From Methanosarcina barkeri MS (GTDB lineage Archaea > Halobacteriota > Methanosarcinia > Methanosarcinales > Methanosarcinaceae): a DNA stretch of 64,000 nucleotides. Made by a program: the position numbers and the translations under genes. Under the pieces are notes generated by a model. That model was not told the DNA's origin, made no database searches, and saw nothing but the letters and a program-made list of their open reading frames with translations. Where the stretch lies: assembly GCF_000970025.1 (NCBI RefSeq), contig NZ_CP009528.1, forward strand, positions 434,001-498,000, written 5' to 3'. This document shows, piece after piece, positions 28,435-37,058 of this stretch. Position 1 is the first letter of the stretch; each line of letters begins with the position of its first letter.

Positions 28435-28473
28435 CATAAATAACAACTTTTTTTTGAAGTTAATAAATTATTT

Positions 28474-29196
28474 ATGACAGTTTATCGTATTTCTTTATTG
28501 ATGAAAACCTGGGGAAAAATACGAGCTAAAGAGTTTTTTTCATCAGAATCAGTATCTGATGCCGTAACTCCTATTATAGGTTCTCTTCTTATGTTGATTG
28601 TTCTGGTTGTACTTGCAAGTGTGACTGCTATCAGTTTTTCCAATATTGCCAATGAAGGCAAAAGCACTCAACCGCTGATGGCAAGGATTTCACTTGAATC
28701 GTGCGAAGGAGGGCTTTCCTCTACTAATTTTAGTGAGATAAACGACGAAGAGACAGCAAATTTTCAAAAAAACAGGATTGTGCTTCTACACAAAGGAGGT
28801 GACTCTCTTCCTCTTGACACCATATCCATAAAGATTTCAGGAGATGGAAATGCCTACCAGGGTATTGTTACAGGAGGTGGACATCTTCTCTACGGAGATA
28901 CACAGGTGATTTACGAAAACTTGGGTTCGAAAGAAAAAAATAACACATATGCAAACCAAAACGATGCACTACTTAAAGATGGTTTCTGGAGCGTTGGAGA
29001 AAGGCTGACTCTCCATGGGCGGGATAGATGGAAGTCCGATATTTCCACTGTAAAAGTAAGTGTCAATGGGGACAGTGATACCTCCAATAATTACGGCTTT
29101 AAAGCAGGATCTGAAATTACCCTCAAGGTTATTGACATTAAAAGCAGCAATGTCATTGCTGAACAAAAAGTTATTGTAAAACATGCAGTAAGCTAA
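28474..29196 (+). CDS. Archaeal type IV pilin-like protein
   Basis: A 240-residue protein with the class III signal typical of archaeal pilins: a basic leader (KTWGKIRAKEFF), SVSDAVTPIIGSLLMLIVLV, then a continuous hydrophobic helix (VVLASVTAISFSN). The SDAVTP motif matches the DUF1628/Pilin_N family, processed by a PibD/EppA-type peptidase just before the hydrophobic helix. The rest is a beta-rich head (ISLESCEGG, VTGGGHLLYG). The start may be the inner ATG at 28501. It likely forms part of a surface filament; no assembly ATPase is nearby. Confidence 0.82.
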   Translation: MTVYRISLLMKTWGKIRAKEFFSSESVSDAVTPIIGSLLMLIVLVVLASVTAISFSNIANEGKSTQPLMARISLESCEGGLSSTNFSEINDEETANFQKNRIVLLHKGGDSLPLDTISIKISGDGNAYQGIVTGGGHLLYGDTQVIYENLGSKEKNNTYANQNDALLKDGFWSVGERLTLHGRDRWKSDISTVKVSVNGDSDTSNNYGFKAGSEITLKVIDIKSSNVIAEQKVIVKHAVS

Positions 29197-29199
29197 AAT

Positions 29200-29224
29200 T
29201 AAAAGAGAAGACTCTTCTCTTTTA
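29200..29224 (+). terminator. Perfect hairpin terminator after the pilin gene
   Basis: AAAAGAGAAGA and TCTTCTCTTTT form an 11-bp perfect stem with a minimal loop, starting a few bases after the stop codon. Confidence 0.75.
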
Positions 29225-29408
29225 GAATATTTCTTATTAATTTTGAGTAATTTCCATTATCGAATATCTTTCCGCAGATCAAATGATACTGGTAGTTGAA
29301 AGATACCTGTTTTCGGAAAATTCCCTTTTTTTTAAAATTATATGACTTTTAAGGCTTCCAGTATGGATTAATCCTCACATTAAAGGTTATATTTCAAATT
29401 ATATACCT

Positions 29409-29540
29409 TATAAAGCTTTTTTTATAAATTTAAATTTTATAATTTCCTTATGCATGTAAGTATGTATATATTTTTTCCAGCTAATTCAAGGTATGTCAAC
29501 CGTTGATGGTTGGCAGGAAAATTAGAAGACAATAAAACAA
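29409..29540 (+). promoter_or_regulatory. Upstream element shared with the leader of the secreted protein at 59899
   Basis: Blocks ATAAAGCTTTTTTT, TATATTTTTTCCAGCT, ATTCAAGG, TGTCA and GAAGACAAT occur in this order and at similar spacing here and at 59375-59500. Both are followed by tandem repeats and then a secreted-protein gene. It probably contains a promoter plus a conserved transcript start. Confidence 0.5.
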
Positions 29541-29692
29541 TAGGACTTATGCTATTGAACTGAGAAATCAATAGCACGAATCTGCAAACCATTCAAATCA
29601 AAGTATGGCAGATTCATCAAAGTATGGCAGATTCATCAAAGTATGGCAGATTCATTCGTGATTTATTCTGAACCTCATATGCATGAGTCCCT
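29541..29692. mobile_element. Degenerate MITE containing a 19-bp triple repeat
   Basis: The left end TAGGACTTATGCTATTGAAC followed by TGAGAAATCAATAGCA matches the inner-end sequence of the MITEs at 8474 and 39529. A weak inverted counterpart (ATGCATGAGTCCCT) occurs near 29680. Between them the 19-base unit ATCAAAGTATGGCAGATTC is repeated three times (about 29597-29653). Confidence 0.5.
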
Positions 29693-29763
29693 TGTAAATA
29701 AAAACAAAATCAGGACAAATTATATTAAACACATTAAATTAAAAACAAAAGTAGGATAGTACT

Positions 29764-30168
29764 ATGGGAAAGAAAACATTTGACGGAATAAAAAAGCTCA
29801 TGTGTATGTTTACACTGGTCTTTTTTGTAATGTCATTGACAGTTGCATCAGTAAGTGCAGGGTCAAATGATACATATAAAGTAGAGAAGGCAAAGTTAGA
29901 TACAGAGAAGGCTAAATTGGAAAATGAAAAAATAGTAATATTAAAAGAGAAAGCTCAGTGTGAAAAAGAAAAACAGAAGCTTGAAACACAGAAAAAGAAA
30001 TTGAGCAAGAAAAATAAAACTGACAAAGAGTATCAGAACTGGCTCAAGAACTATAACAGCTTTTTAACCAAATATAATAAATGTCTAAGCAAATATAAAA
30101 CATGGGAAACCAAATACAATAACTGTTTAAATAACTACAAAGTTCTGGAACAAAAATTTAATAAATAA
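29764..30168 (+). CDS. Secreted lysine-rich coiled-coil protein
   Basis: A 134-residue protein with a signal peptide (LMCMFTLVFFVMSLTVASVSA) and a mature part that is almost entirely charged helix: KAKLDTEKAKLENEKIVILK repeats, then KYNKCLSKYKTWETKYNNCL. The spacing of Leu/Ile/Tyr fits a coiled coil; three cysteines could form disulphides. No known family recognised. The leader upstream is long and resembles that of the secreted gene at 59899. Composition suggests an envelope or cell-cell contact role, which is inference. Confidence 0.7.
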   Translation: MGKKTFDGIKKLMCMFTLVFFVMSLTVASVSAGSNDTYKVEKAKLDTEKAKLENEKIVILKEKAQCEKEKQKLETQKKKLSKKNKTDKEYQNWLKNYNSFLTKYNKCLSKYKTWETKYNNCLNNYKVLEQKFNK

Positions 30169-30368
30169 AGGCAGTAAAAACTGACTATAACATAAAAATA
30201 TAAAAGGTGGCTATAAAAGACAGTGTGCCAATTTTCTGTAAAATGATAAGTTTCTAGAAGTTATCGGATGGAAAATTCGATATGTGCAGATCAATTCCAT
30301 CCATAGCATACAAAAACTTAACTTGAATTTACAGCAAACTTGCAACACTGCCAGGTAATTTCCTTCCG

Positions 30369-30508
30369 GGAATTACGCGCTTGAGGGACAAATAAAAGCA
30401 TGAATTGACCTGTATGAGCATATATATTCATATATTTTAATACTTCATGCCGTTGATTTCTCAGTTCAAGTGCGTAATTCCTTCTTCTCAGTTCAAGTGC
30501 GTAATTCT
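30369..30508. mobile_element. MITE-like element with duplicated right end
   Basis: GGAATTACGCGCTTGAG at 30369 and, inverted, GGAATTACGCACTTGAACTG ending at 30481 form terminal repeats of the same family as the MITE at 39529 (TAGGACTTACGCAGTTGAAC). The last ~25 bases (TTCTCAGTTCAAGTGCGTAATTC) are repeated once more up to 30508. The rest of the gap 30169-30696 holds nothing recognised. Confidence 0.6.
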
Positions 30509-30696
30509 TTCTTAAATATAAGCTCTCTTATTATAAATATATTCATTTTTTTCTGCTTCATTCCCTGTTACGTATATATTATTAAAACTATCTGGGATCT
30601 ACTTATTTGTTCTGAATTTGGAAAAACTGATTTTTTTTTATAAGCGCTATTCTCATTATACTCGTTTTGCCTTTTACTGGATCTGAATAAGTCAAA

Positions 30697-30936
30697 TTAA
30701 AGTCCGGCTCTTTCGATCAATAGATCTGCCACATATTTTGCGTCTTTCAACGGAAAATCCTTTTCAGTAATCAGGCCTTCCGCCTCTCTTGCAGTAACTT
30801 CAGCACCACCGATTCTGCCTGTGGTGTCAAGCCCTTCAGGCAAGGCAGCAATCAACTCATCCATCGTATTTATGGGAAATTTTGCATCTTTAAGTATTTC
30901 AATAATCTGTTCGTAAACTTCTTCCTTTATGCCCAT
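30697..30936 (-). CDS. MTH865-family small protein
   Basis: A 79-residue acidic protein: MGIKEEVYEQIIEILKDAKF, then FPINTMDELIAALPEGLDTT and ITEKDFPLKDAKYVADLLIE, ending RAGL. This matches the MTH865 family of methanogens, whose structure shows an EF-hand-like helical fold without a known function. A GGGAGG ribosome-binding site precedes the ATG. It lies about 100 bases after the methyltransferase of the ABC operon on the same strand and might be its last gene. Confidence 0.85.
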   Translation of the reverse strand: MGIKEEVYEQIIEILKDAKFPINTMDELIAALPEGLDTTGRIGGAEVTAREAEGLITEKDFPLKDAKYVADLLIERAGL

Positions 30937-31043
30937 CTATTCCCTCCTATACGGGTCTCTTTGTTTCTCGATTTAAATAGCCTATGAATATTGACTCCTG
31001 CCTATAATCCTGTTTTCATTTTATTTCCACATTTCCTTCAGGT

Positions 31044-31805
31044 TCACTTTTCCCCGTAGATTAAATGGTACTTGTAACTGTAGGCTATTCGTTTCCTGAA
31101 TGGCATATTCTCTCTCTGAAGATCCATGATATCTTTCAGGTCGATGTCTTTTATATTTTTGAATCCGGCAGCCCTGAAATATTCAAGCATTTTTTCAGGA
31201 GAGACTCCATGCCTGTTTGGAAGTTCGCTGTCTATCTCCTTAGAGTAATTTCCTTTTCTGGGATTCCTTCTTTCAACAAGCAAAGTGCAGAAATCACTTA
31301 CAAGTCTCCTTGCGTTTGTTTCGATTGAACCGTCATTCCAGACTCCATCGATAACAATAAGCTTTCCTCCTTCCACAAGCACTTTTTTCCAGTTCTGGAC
31401 CGCAGTATCAGGGTGCGGAAGGGTCCAGAGGAGGTGGCGGTTGACAACTACATCAAATGACCCTGCCTTAAAAGGAGGAGCCTCAGCATCCCCTTTTTTG
31501 AAAACACTGTCAAACCCTCTTCTGGAAGCTTTTTCCCTGGCTTTTGCAAGCATTTTTTTTGAAAGGTCAAGGCCTGTAACATGATGTCCCATTTCAGCAA
31601 ACAACAGCCCGATTTCGCATGTCCCGCAGCCTACGTCAAGCACTTTCAACCTGCCCGGAGGAAGCAGGTTTTTAAACACTTTTTTCCAGGCTTCTCTTTC
31701 AGCTTCACTCTTAATCCCATGCCCTTCATTGCTGTCATAGGTCTCGGATGAAACATCCCATATGCGGGCAATGGTCTGTTTGATCTGGTTTTCCTGAATG
31801 GTCAT
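31044..31805 (-). CDS. Class I SAM-dependent methyltransferase, distal member of the ABC operon
   Basis: A 253-residue methyltransferase with motif I VLDVGCGTCEIGLLFAEMG (about residues 54-72), then GLDLSKKMLAKAREKA and DVVVNRHLLWTLPHPD. It is a clear paralog of the gene at 37059 (shared HGI..E.EAWK, LLWTLPxP, RRNPRKG/RKNPRKG). Its ATG overlaps the stop of the ABC ATPase by four bases. Two methyltransferases framing one importer suggest that the transported ligand, or its metal carrier, is methylated in the cell. Substrate unknown. Confidence 0.85.
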   Translation of the reverse strand: MTIQENQIKQTIARIWDVSSETYDSNEGHGIKSEAEREAWKKVFKNLLPPGRLKVLDVGCGTCEIGLLFAEMGHHVTGLDLSKKMLAKAREKASRRGFDSVFKKGDAEAPPFKAGSFDVVVNRHLLWTLPHPDTAVQNWKKVLVEGGKLIVIDGVWNDGSIETNARRLVSDFCTLLVERRNPRKGNYSKEIDSELPNRHGVSPEKMLEYFRAAGFKNIKDIDLKDIMDLQRENMPFRKRIAYSYKYHLIYGEK

Positions 31806-32509
31806 ATTTTAACAACTCTCTTTATGTTTTCAATCGAGGTAATGGTCCCGTTATCGAGATAGGCAATCCTGTGGCAGACCTTCCTTAACACCTCAAGGTC
31901 ATGCGAGATCAGCAGGTAGGAAACGCCTGTCTCCCTCTGAAGCTTCTGCATAAGGCGCAGAATCTGTGCCTGCACTGAAACATCAAGCATAGAAGTCGGC
32001 TCGTCAGCAACTATAAAATCAGGAGATAAAGCCATGATCCTTGCAAGTACTATCCTCTGGATTTCCCCTCCGCTGAGCTGGATCGGATAACGAGCAAGGT
32101 GTTCAGGAAGCAGCCCTGTAAGCTCTGCCAGTTCCTCTCCCCGCTTCAGGAGGGCATCTTGCTTCAGCCCGGAATGGAGTTTAAGGGGCTCTATTAGGTT
32201 CTCAAAAGCTTTCATACGAGGGTCAAGAGAAGTCTCAGGGTGCTGGAAAATCATCTGGATTTTAGGGCGCAGTTTCCGGAACTCTTTTTTTCTCATATTC
32301 AGTATATTCGCTTCCTGAACCCGGATTTCTCCCCCTGTGGGTCTTTCAAGCCCTACAATACATTTGCCAATAGTGGTTTTTCCGGACCCGCTTTTTCCGA
32401 AAAGTCCCAGGGTTTCTCCGCGAGATACTGAAAAACTGACGTTTGTGAACACCTCCAGAGTCCCAAAGCTCATTGCCAGTTCGTCTACTGCAAGGACTGG
32501 AAGTGACAT
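31802..32509 (-). CDS. ABC transporter ATP-binding protein (OppF/NikE class)
   Basis: A 235-residue ATPase: Walker A GLFGKSGSGKTTIGKC, signature LSGGEIQRIVLARIMAL, Walker B DFIVADEPTSMLD and switch His in LLISHDLEVL. The ATG at 32509 is chosen because GGAGG lies nine bases before it; the GTG at 32518 touches that site. It overlaps the upstream ATPase gene by about 25 bases. It lacks the C-terminal oligopeptide extension seen in its partner. It powers the importer built from the two permeases at 33423 and 34330. Confidence 0.9.
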   Translation of the reverse strand: MSLPVLAVDELAMSFGTLEVFTNVSFSVSRGETLGLFGKSGSGKTTIGKCIVGLERPTGGEIRVQEANILNMRKKEFRKLRPKIQMIFQHPETSLDPRMKAFENLIEPLKLHSGLKQDALLKRGEELAELTGLLPEHLARYPIQLSGGEIQRIVLARIMALSPDFIVADEPTSMLDVSVQAQILRLMQKLQRETGVSYLLISHDLEVLRKVCHRIAYLDNGTITSIENIKRVVKI

Positions 32510-33426
32510 CTGATCCACCCTCCGTTATGTTTTTTCATTTCAGGGTGTTTTCTGAAACACTCAATACTCGAGTACCTGCATCTCTCATGGAAAAAGCAGC
32601 CCTCAGGAAGGTCTATCCTGCTTGGGCTCTGCCCGCTCAGGGGAACAAGCCCGTTCCTCGGTTGAGCTCGAATAAGCCCTTTTGTATAGGGATGCGAGGG
32701 TGTGTTCAATACCTTTGAAGCTTCATCCAGTTCCACAATCTCTCCTGCATACATCACAGCTATCCTGTCGCAAACCTCAAGAGCCAGATCAAGGTCATGG
32801 GTGATCAGGAGCATTGTCTTCCCATACTCTTTTTTAATCTTAGTGAAAAGCTCCACTGCTCCTTCCTTTGCCTCGGGGTCCAGCCCTTTTGTAGGTTCAT
32901 CCGCAATTACAAGTTCGGGCTCAAAAGAAAGAGACATGCAAGCGATCAACCGCTGCCTCATGCCTCCAGACAGCTGGTGGGGATAGAGATCACAAAGTTT
33001 TTCGGGATCTCTCAAAAGAAGTTTTTTCATAAGCTTCAGCGATTTTTTCATTCCCTCTTTTTTGTTAACTCCTCTTTCTTCGAAAACCTCCTCTATCTGA
33101 AGCCGGTTTTTCAGAACTGGGTTCAGGGCTCCAGCGGGATTCTGAGGCATGAGGGAAATGCGTTTCCCCCGGATTTTTCTGAGTTCTGAAGGTCTAAGAG
33201 AAAAAATGTCCTGTCCATGAAAAAACACTGTTCCCGAAACAATCGCATTTGCCGGAAGCAGCCTCAGCAGGGAAAGACCAATAACAGATTTCCCTGACCC
33301 GCTTTCTCCAATTACCCCAAAAGTCTCTCCTTCCCTTATCTCAAAGAAAACGTGAGAAACTGCTTTTACAGTGTTCTCCCCCGCAGGAAATTCAACCGAA
33401 AGGTCTCTTATTTCAAGCAGACTCAA
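32485..33426 (-). CDS. ABC transporter ATP-binding protein (OppD/NikD class)
   Basis: A 313-residue ATPase with Walker A GVIGESGSGKSVIGLSLLRL, signature QLSGGMRQRLIACMSLS, Walker B ELVIADEPTKGLD, and the C-terminal oligopeptide/nickel extension with Cys-containing FFHERCRYSSIECFRKHPEM, which in this class can hold an Fe-S cluster. The start is a TTG that overlaps the permease stop (TTGA), supported by GGAGG nine bases upstream. Part of the five-component importer. Confidence 0.92.
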   Translation of the reverse strand: MSLLEIRDLSVEFPAGENTVKAVSHVFFEIREGETFGVIGESGSGKSVIGLSLLRLLPANAIVSGTVFFHGQDIFSLRPSELRKIRGKRISLMPQNPAGALNPVLKNRLQIEEVFEERGVNKKEGMKKSLKLMKKLLLRDPEKLCDLYPHQLSGGMRQRLIACMSLSFEPELVIADEPTKGLDPEAKEGAVELFTKIKKEYGKTMLLITHDLDLALEVCDRIAVMYAGEIVELDEASKVLNTPSHPYTKGLIRAQPRNGLVPLSGQSPSRIDLPEGCFFHERCRYSSIECFRKHPEMKKHNGGWIRCHFQSLQ

Positions 33427-34325
33427 TCGATTTCGCCTCCATCGTGGTTCGGGTCAAGGATATCTCTCATACCGTCTCCAAGAATGCTGAAAATGATAAC
33501 AATAAAGGTTATGGCAAGCCCTGGAAAGATCGTCTGGTAAGGAGCTGTCCTCATGAATTCCTTTCCTGCAGAAAGCATTGCTCCCCATTCAGGCACATCT
33601 GCAGGCAGTCCTATTCCGAGGAAACTCAGTGTAGCAATAGAGAGAATTACATGTCCGAAATCTATTGTGGCCAGCACGAGAAGAGTGGCTATGGCATTGG
33701 GCACAATATGCTTGCGGATTATGTAGAAATCTCCGGCCCCTTCTGTTACAGCAGAAAGGACAAACTCCTGTTTTTTGATTGAAAGGACCTGCCCCCGCAT
33801 CATCCTGGCGTACTTTGCCCACTGGACTATAGAGAGGGCAAGCATCAGGTTGAAAACTCCGGTCCCGAGTGCCCCCATAATAGTTAGAGCAAAGATGATC
33901 CCTGGAAAAGAAAGGAAGATATCTATAACCCTGGAGATGCTTTCATCCACAAAGCCTCCATAATAGCCTGCTGCACAGCCCGCAGCAGTTCCCAGAAACA
34001 GGGAAATCAGCACTACTCCTGAAGCAATTGAAAGGGAAGTCCTGGCTCCTATCAGAATTCGGCTCAGGAGGTCCCTTCCGAGGTAATCGGTACCCAGGAT
34101 GTGCTCCTCTGAAGGGCTCAGATTCTTGTTCTTCAGGTCAATTGCATTGGGGTCGTAAGGGGAAAGTAGGGGAGCAAAAATGGCAAGCCCGGCAAAAAGC
34201 AAAAGGGCTGCCAGTGCAAAAAGCATATCTTTTCTTTGAAAAACTCTTTTTGCAAATTGACTTCCGTAAGCTTCTGGAAGCGAGAAATTCTTTTTTCTTA
34301 ACTTATTAGCAAATACATTGTCCAT
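33423..34325 (-). CDS. ABC transporter permease (OppC/NikC class)
   Basis: A 300-residue membrane protein. It has the N-terminal OppC helix (MLFALAALLLFAGLAIFAPL, then LSPYDPNAID), the GTDYLGRDLLSRILIGARTS signature, six helices and the EAA-type coupling loop (VTEGAGDFYIIRKHIVPNA). It pairs with the NikB-like permease encoded four bases upstream. Confidence 0.92.
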   Translation of the reverse strand: MDNVFANKLRKKNFSLPEAYGSQFAKRVFQRKDMLFALAALLLFAGLAIFAPLLSPYDPNAIDLKNKNLSPSEEHILGTDYLGRDLLSRILIGARTSLSIASGVVLISLFLGTAAGCAAGYYGGFVDESISRVIDIFLSFPGIIFALTIMGALGTGVFNLMLALSIVQWAKYARMMRGQVLSIKKQEFVLSAVTEGAGDFYIIRKHIVPNAIATLLVLATIDFGHVILSIATLSFLGIGLPADVPEWGAMLSAGKEFMRTAPYQTIFPGLAITFIVIIFSILGDGMRDILDPNHDGGEID

Positions 34326-34329
34326 AGTA

Positions 34330-35271
34330 TCAGCCGTACCTTATCCGTGGGTCCAGATGCGTATAGAGAATATCCACAAAGAAATGCACAAAGAGGAACA
34401 TCGTAACGATCGCAAGCACACAGCCCTGGACCACAGGCAAATCCCTGGCAGAAATTGAGTCCACAAGAAGGCTTCCTATCCCTGGCCAGGCAAAGATCTT
34501 TTCAATCACAACGGTTCCTCCAAGCAAGCTTCCCATCTGAAAACCAATAACAGTGATAACAGGAAGCATGGCATTTTTAAGGGCATGCCTGCTTACGATT
34601 TTCCATATAGGAAGCCCTTTGGCTTTTGCAAACCTGATATACTCCTGTCCCAGGGTTTCAAGCATGCTTGTCCTTGTAACCCTCATAACAGCAGCAACGG
34701 AATGAAGAGAAAGAGCTGTAGCAGGCAAAAGTAGATTTTCCAGGCTCCCGTACCCTGTCACAGGCACGAGTTTCAGCTTCAGGGAAAATATCAGGATAAG
34801 AAGCAAGGCTACCCAGAAACCGGGCATTGAAACTCCAAAGAGAGTCACAATCCTAAGAATGTGATCCGAAATCTTGTTTTCCCTGAGGGCCGAGTAAATT
34901 CCCAGGCTTACTCCTGCAAGTATTGCAATTAACATACTCACCACTGCGAGCTGAATAGTTGCTGGAAGGCGTAAAGCGAGAAGATAAAGGACTGGCTTTT
35001 TGAAAACATAGGAGGTTCCGATGTCCCCTTTCAATACTGCTTCTTTAACCCATTTGAAAAACTGCAGGTAAAGAGGATCATCCAGGTCGTATCTATCTGA
35101 AATCTGGTTAAGCTGTTCGTCTGTTACGCTTTCTTCCAGGCCCACGAATGTGTGTTTGAGGACTAACTCAGCCGTACCTCCCGGAATTACGTTCATAAGG
35201 AAAAAGGTCAAAGCACAAACTGCAAAAAGCGTAAGTGCCATGAAACCTACCCTTTTTATGAAATATTTCAT
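34330..35271 (-). CDS. ABC transporter permease (OppB/NikB class)
   Basis: A 313-residue membrane protein with the OppB start (KRVGFMALTLFAVCALTFFL, MNVIPGG), six helices, and the EAA loop (YIRFAKAKGLPIWKIVSRHA LKNAMLP). The end YTHLDPRIRYG is the family's conserved C-terminus. The 115-base gap before it follows the binding-protein gene, where a processing or attenuation signal is common, though none is obvious here. Confidence 0.92.
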   Translation of the reverse strand: MKYFIKRVGFMALTLFAVCALTFFLMNVIPGGTAELVLKHTFVGLEESVTDEQLNQISDRYDLDDPLYLQFFKWVKEAVLKGDIGTSYVFKKPVLYLLALRLPATIQLAVVSMLIAILAGVSLGIYSALRENKISDHILRIVTLFGVSMPGFWVALLLILIFSLKLKLVPVTGYGSLENLLLPATALSLHSVAAVMRVTRTSMLETLGQEYIRFAKAKGLPIWKIVSRHALKNAMLPVITVIGFQMGSLLGGTVVIEKIFAWPGIGSLLVDSISARDLPVVQGCVLAIVTMFLFVHFFVDILYTHLDPRIRYG

Positions 35272-35386
35272 GTTTTTTCCTCAATTCGGACATAAAGCAA
35301 GGAAGCCTATCTATCCGTATTACTTTGAGTGAATATGGATCCAGGGTTAGAGTCTGAAAAATCCAGACCCTTCCCTGAAAATCCCT

Positions 35387-37030
35387 TCAGCTTTTATTTT
35401 CCAAATGCATGTCCGCATTTATGCGGTAGTCGTGGGCTGTAGGGTCGAAAACATATCCTTTTACATAATCTTTTTTCACGATTGCACAGCCGTAGTAAGC
35501 CACTATGATCATGGGCTGTTCATCATAAACGATAGATTCTACCTCATTGAACTTTTTATAGCGTTCATTCAGGTCCGTGATTTTTCTGGCTTCCTTTATC
35601 AGAGCATCTACTTTCGGATTGGAGTATCCAGGCCCATTATCAGTGCCATTTGTCATGTACCAGTTCGTAAGAATATATTCCGGATCAGGGACCATTGCAA
35701 TATTGTAAGCGGCGAGGTAGAGGTCCCAGTTGCCCTTTTCTCTTCTGTCATCTATTGACCCCATTTCCAGCACTTCGGTTTCGGCATCTATACCTGCTTC
35801 TTTCAGTTGGGCAGTTATAGCTTCAGCCATTGGGGGAAGTCCAGGCCTTGCAGCATAAGTCATCAGGTTGAGCTTGAGGGGTTTTCCGTCCTTATCCCTT
35901 ATCCCGTCCCCATCAGTATCCACCCAGCCTGCAGCTGTCAGGAGCTCATCAGCTTTCTTAAGGTTCTGACTGTAGGGCTTTAGACTCTTATTTGCCCAAA
36001 CCATTGTTGGCAGGAAAGGTCCACCGGCAGCTTCTCCTACATTATATAGCACATTTTCTGCAATGTCAGACCTGTTAATGGCATAGGACATAGCCTGCCT
36101 TACTCGTACATCTTCAAGGGGTTCATGCTTTAGATTAAGGTCAATTTTATAGACTCTGGGAGTTTTGTACTTCTCCACATTAATGCCATCTATAGCGTTA
36201 ATCCTGTCAGTTTCACTATATGGCACATCGACAGTAAAGTCAAGTTCTCCATTTTCGATTGCCATTGCTCTTGTGTTAGGGTCAGGTATCCCTTTAATGA
36301 TCATTTTATCAAGACCAACTTTCCCTCCCCACCAGTTTTCATTTTTCACGACAGTAAGTGTCCTGGTCTGATCATCAAAGGATTCAAATTTATAGGGGCC
36401 TGTTCCAACAGGTTTTACGAATTCTCCTTTTTCGTCATAAGAAGAAGGACTTATTATAGCAGTATCCGGATAGTGGAGAATTCCAGGAAGAATTGGGTTA
36501 ATTTCCTTGGTTTTGATTTTAATAGTATAATTATCAACTGCTTCTATAGAATCTATATTTAGCATGGAAGCAACTTTCGGATTTTCCGAGATTACTTTTT
36601 CCAGAGTGAATTTCACTTCTTTTGCAGTCATTTCACTTCCGTCATGGAAAGTAACATTATTTCTTAGCTTGAATTCCCATGTGTCTTCATCAAGCTGTTT
36701 CCAGGAGGTCGCAAGCCCTGGCTTAAGAGAGAAATTTTCATTGGCGCCAACAAGCGTTTCGGTTACTGCAGCTTTCTCGCAGATCAAAGTTCCAGCATCG
36801 CCATCAATGGGATTGATCGATTCTATATCCCACATTTCTCCAAGCACGAGTGTATTATTTTCAGAGCCTCCTGCTGTCTGGGAAGCGCTATCTGATCCTG
36901 AGGTAGCTTCCATCCCGGAGACTGCATCTTCCGCTTCATTTTCTGTACTGCTGCACCCGGAAGTCGTCAGGATAGCGCAGGTCAGCAGGATAATTAACAA
37001 TATAATCAAGGGGGAGTTTTTATTTTTCAT
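35387..37030 (-). CDS. ABC transporter substrate-binding lipoprotein (peptide/nickel class, SBP_bac_5)
   Basis: A 547-residue lipoprotein: signal IILLIILLTCAILTTSGC, a Ser/Glu-rich linker, then the SBP_bac_5 fold (GLATSWKQLDEDTWEFKLRN, VTFHDGSEMTAKEVKFTLEK, VGTGPYKF, LEDVRVRQAMSYAINR). The run MAIENGELDFTVDVP is common in nickel or metallophore binders (NikA/CntA-like) as well as in peptide binders. Ligand not decidable. It is second in the operon, 28 bases after the methyltransferase stop. Confidence 0.9.
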   Translation of the reverse strand: MKNKNSPLIILLIILLTCAILTTSGCSSTENEAEDAVSGMEATSGSDSASQTAGGSENNTLVLGEMWDIESINPIDGDAGTLICEKAAVTETLVGANENFSLKPGLATSWKQLDEDTWEFKLRNNVTFHDGSEMTAKEVKFTLEKVISENPKVASMLNIDSIEAVDNYTIKIKTKEINPILPGILHYPDTAIISPSSYDEKGEFVKPVGTGPYKFESFDDQTRTLTVVKNENWWGGKVGLDKMIIKGIPDPNTRAMAIENGELDFTVDVPYSETDRINAIDGINVEKYKTPRVYKIDLNLKHEPLEDVRVRQAMSYAINRSDIAENVLYNVGEAAGGPFLPTMVWANKSLKPYSQNLKKADELLTAAGWVDTDGDGIRDKDGKPLKLNLMTYAARPGLPPMAEAITAQLKEAGIDAETEVLEMGSIDDRREKGNWDLYLAAYNIAMVPDPEYILTNWYMTNGTDNGPGYSNPKVDALIKEARKITDLNERYKKFNEVESIVYDEQPMIIVAYYGCAIVKKDYVKGYVFDPTAHDYRINADMHLENKS

Positions 37031-37058
37031 TTCGGAACACCATCTTTTTTAATGAATA

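Noticed and set aside
35387-37030. Naming the ABC operon nikABCDE
   Set aside because: Family motifs fit nickel, metallophore and peptide systems alike; no residue seen here decides the ligand.
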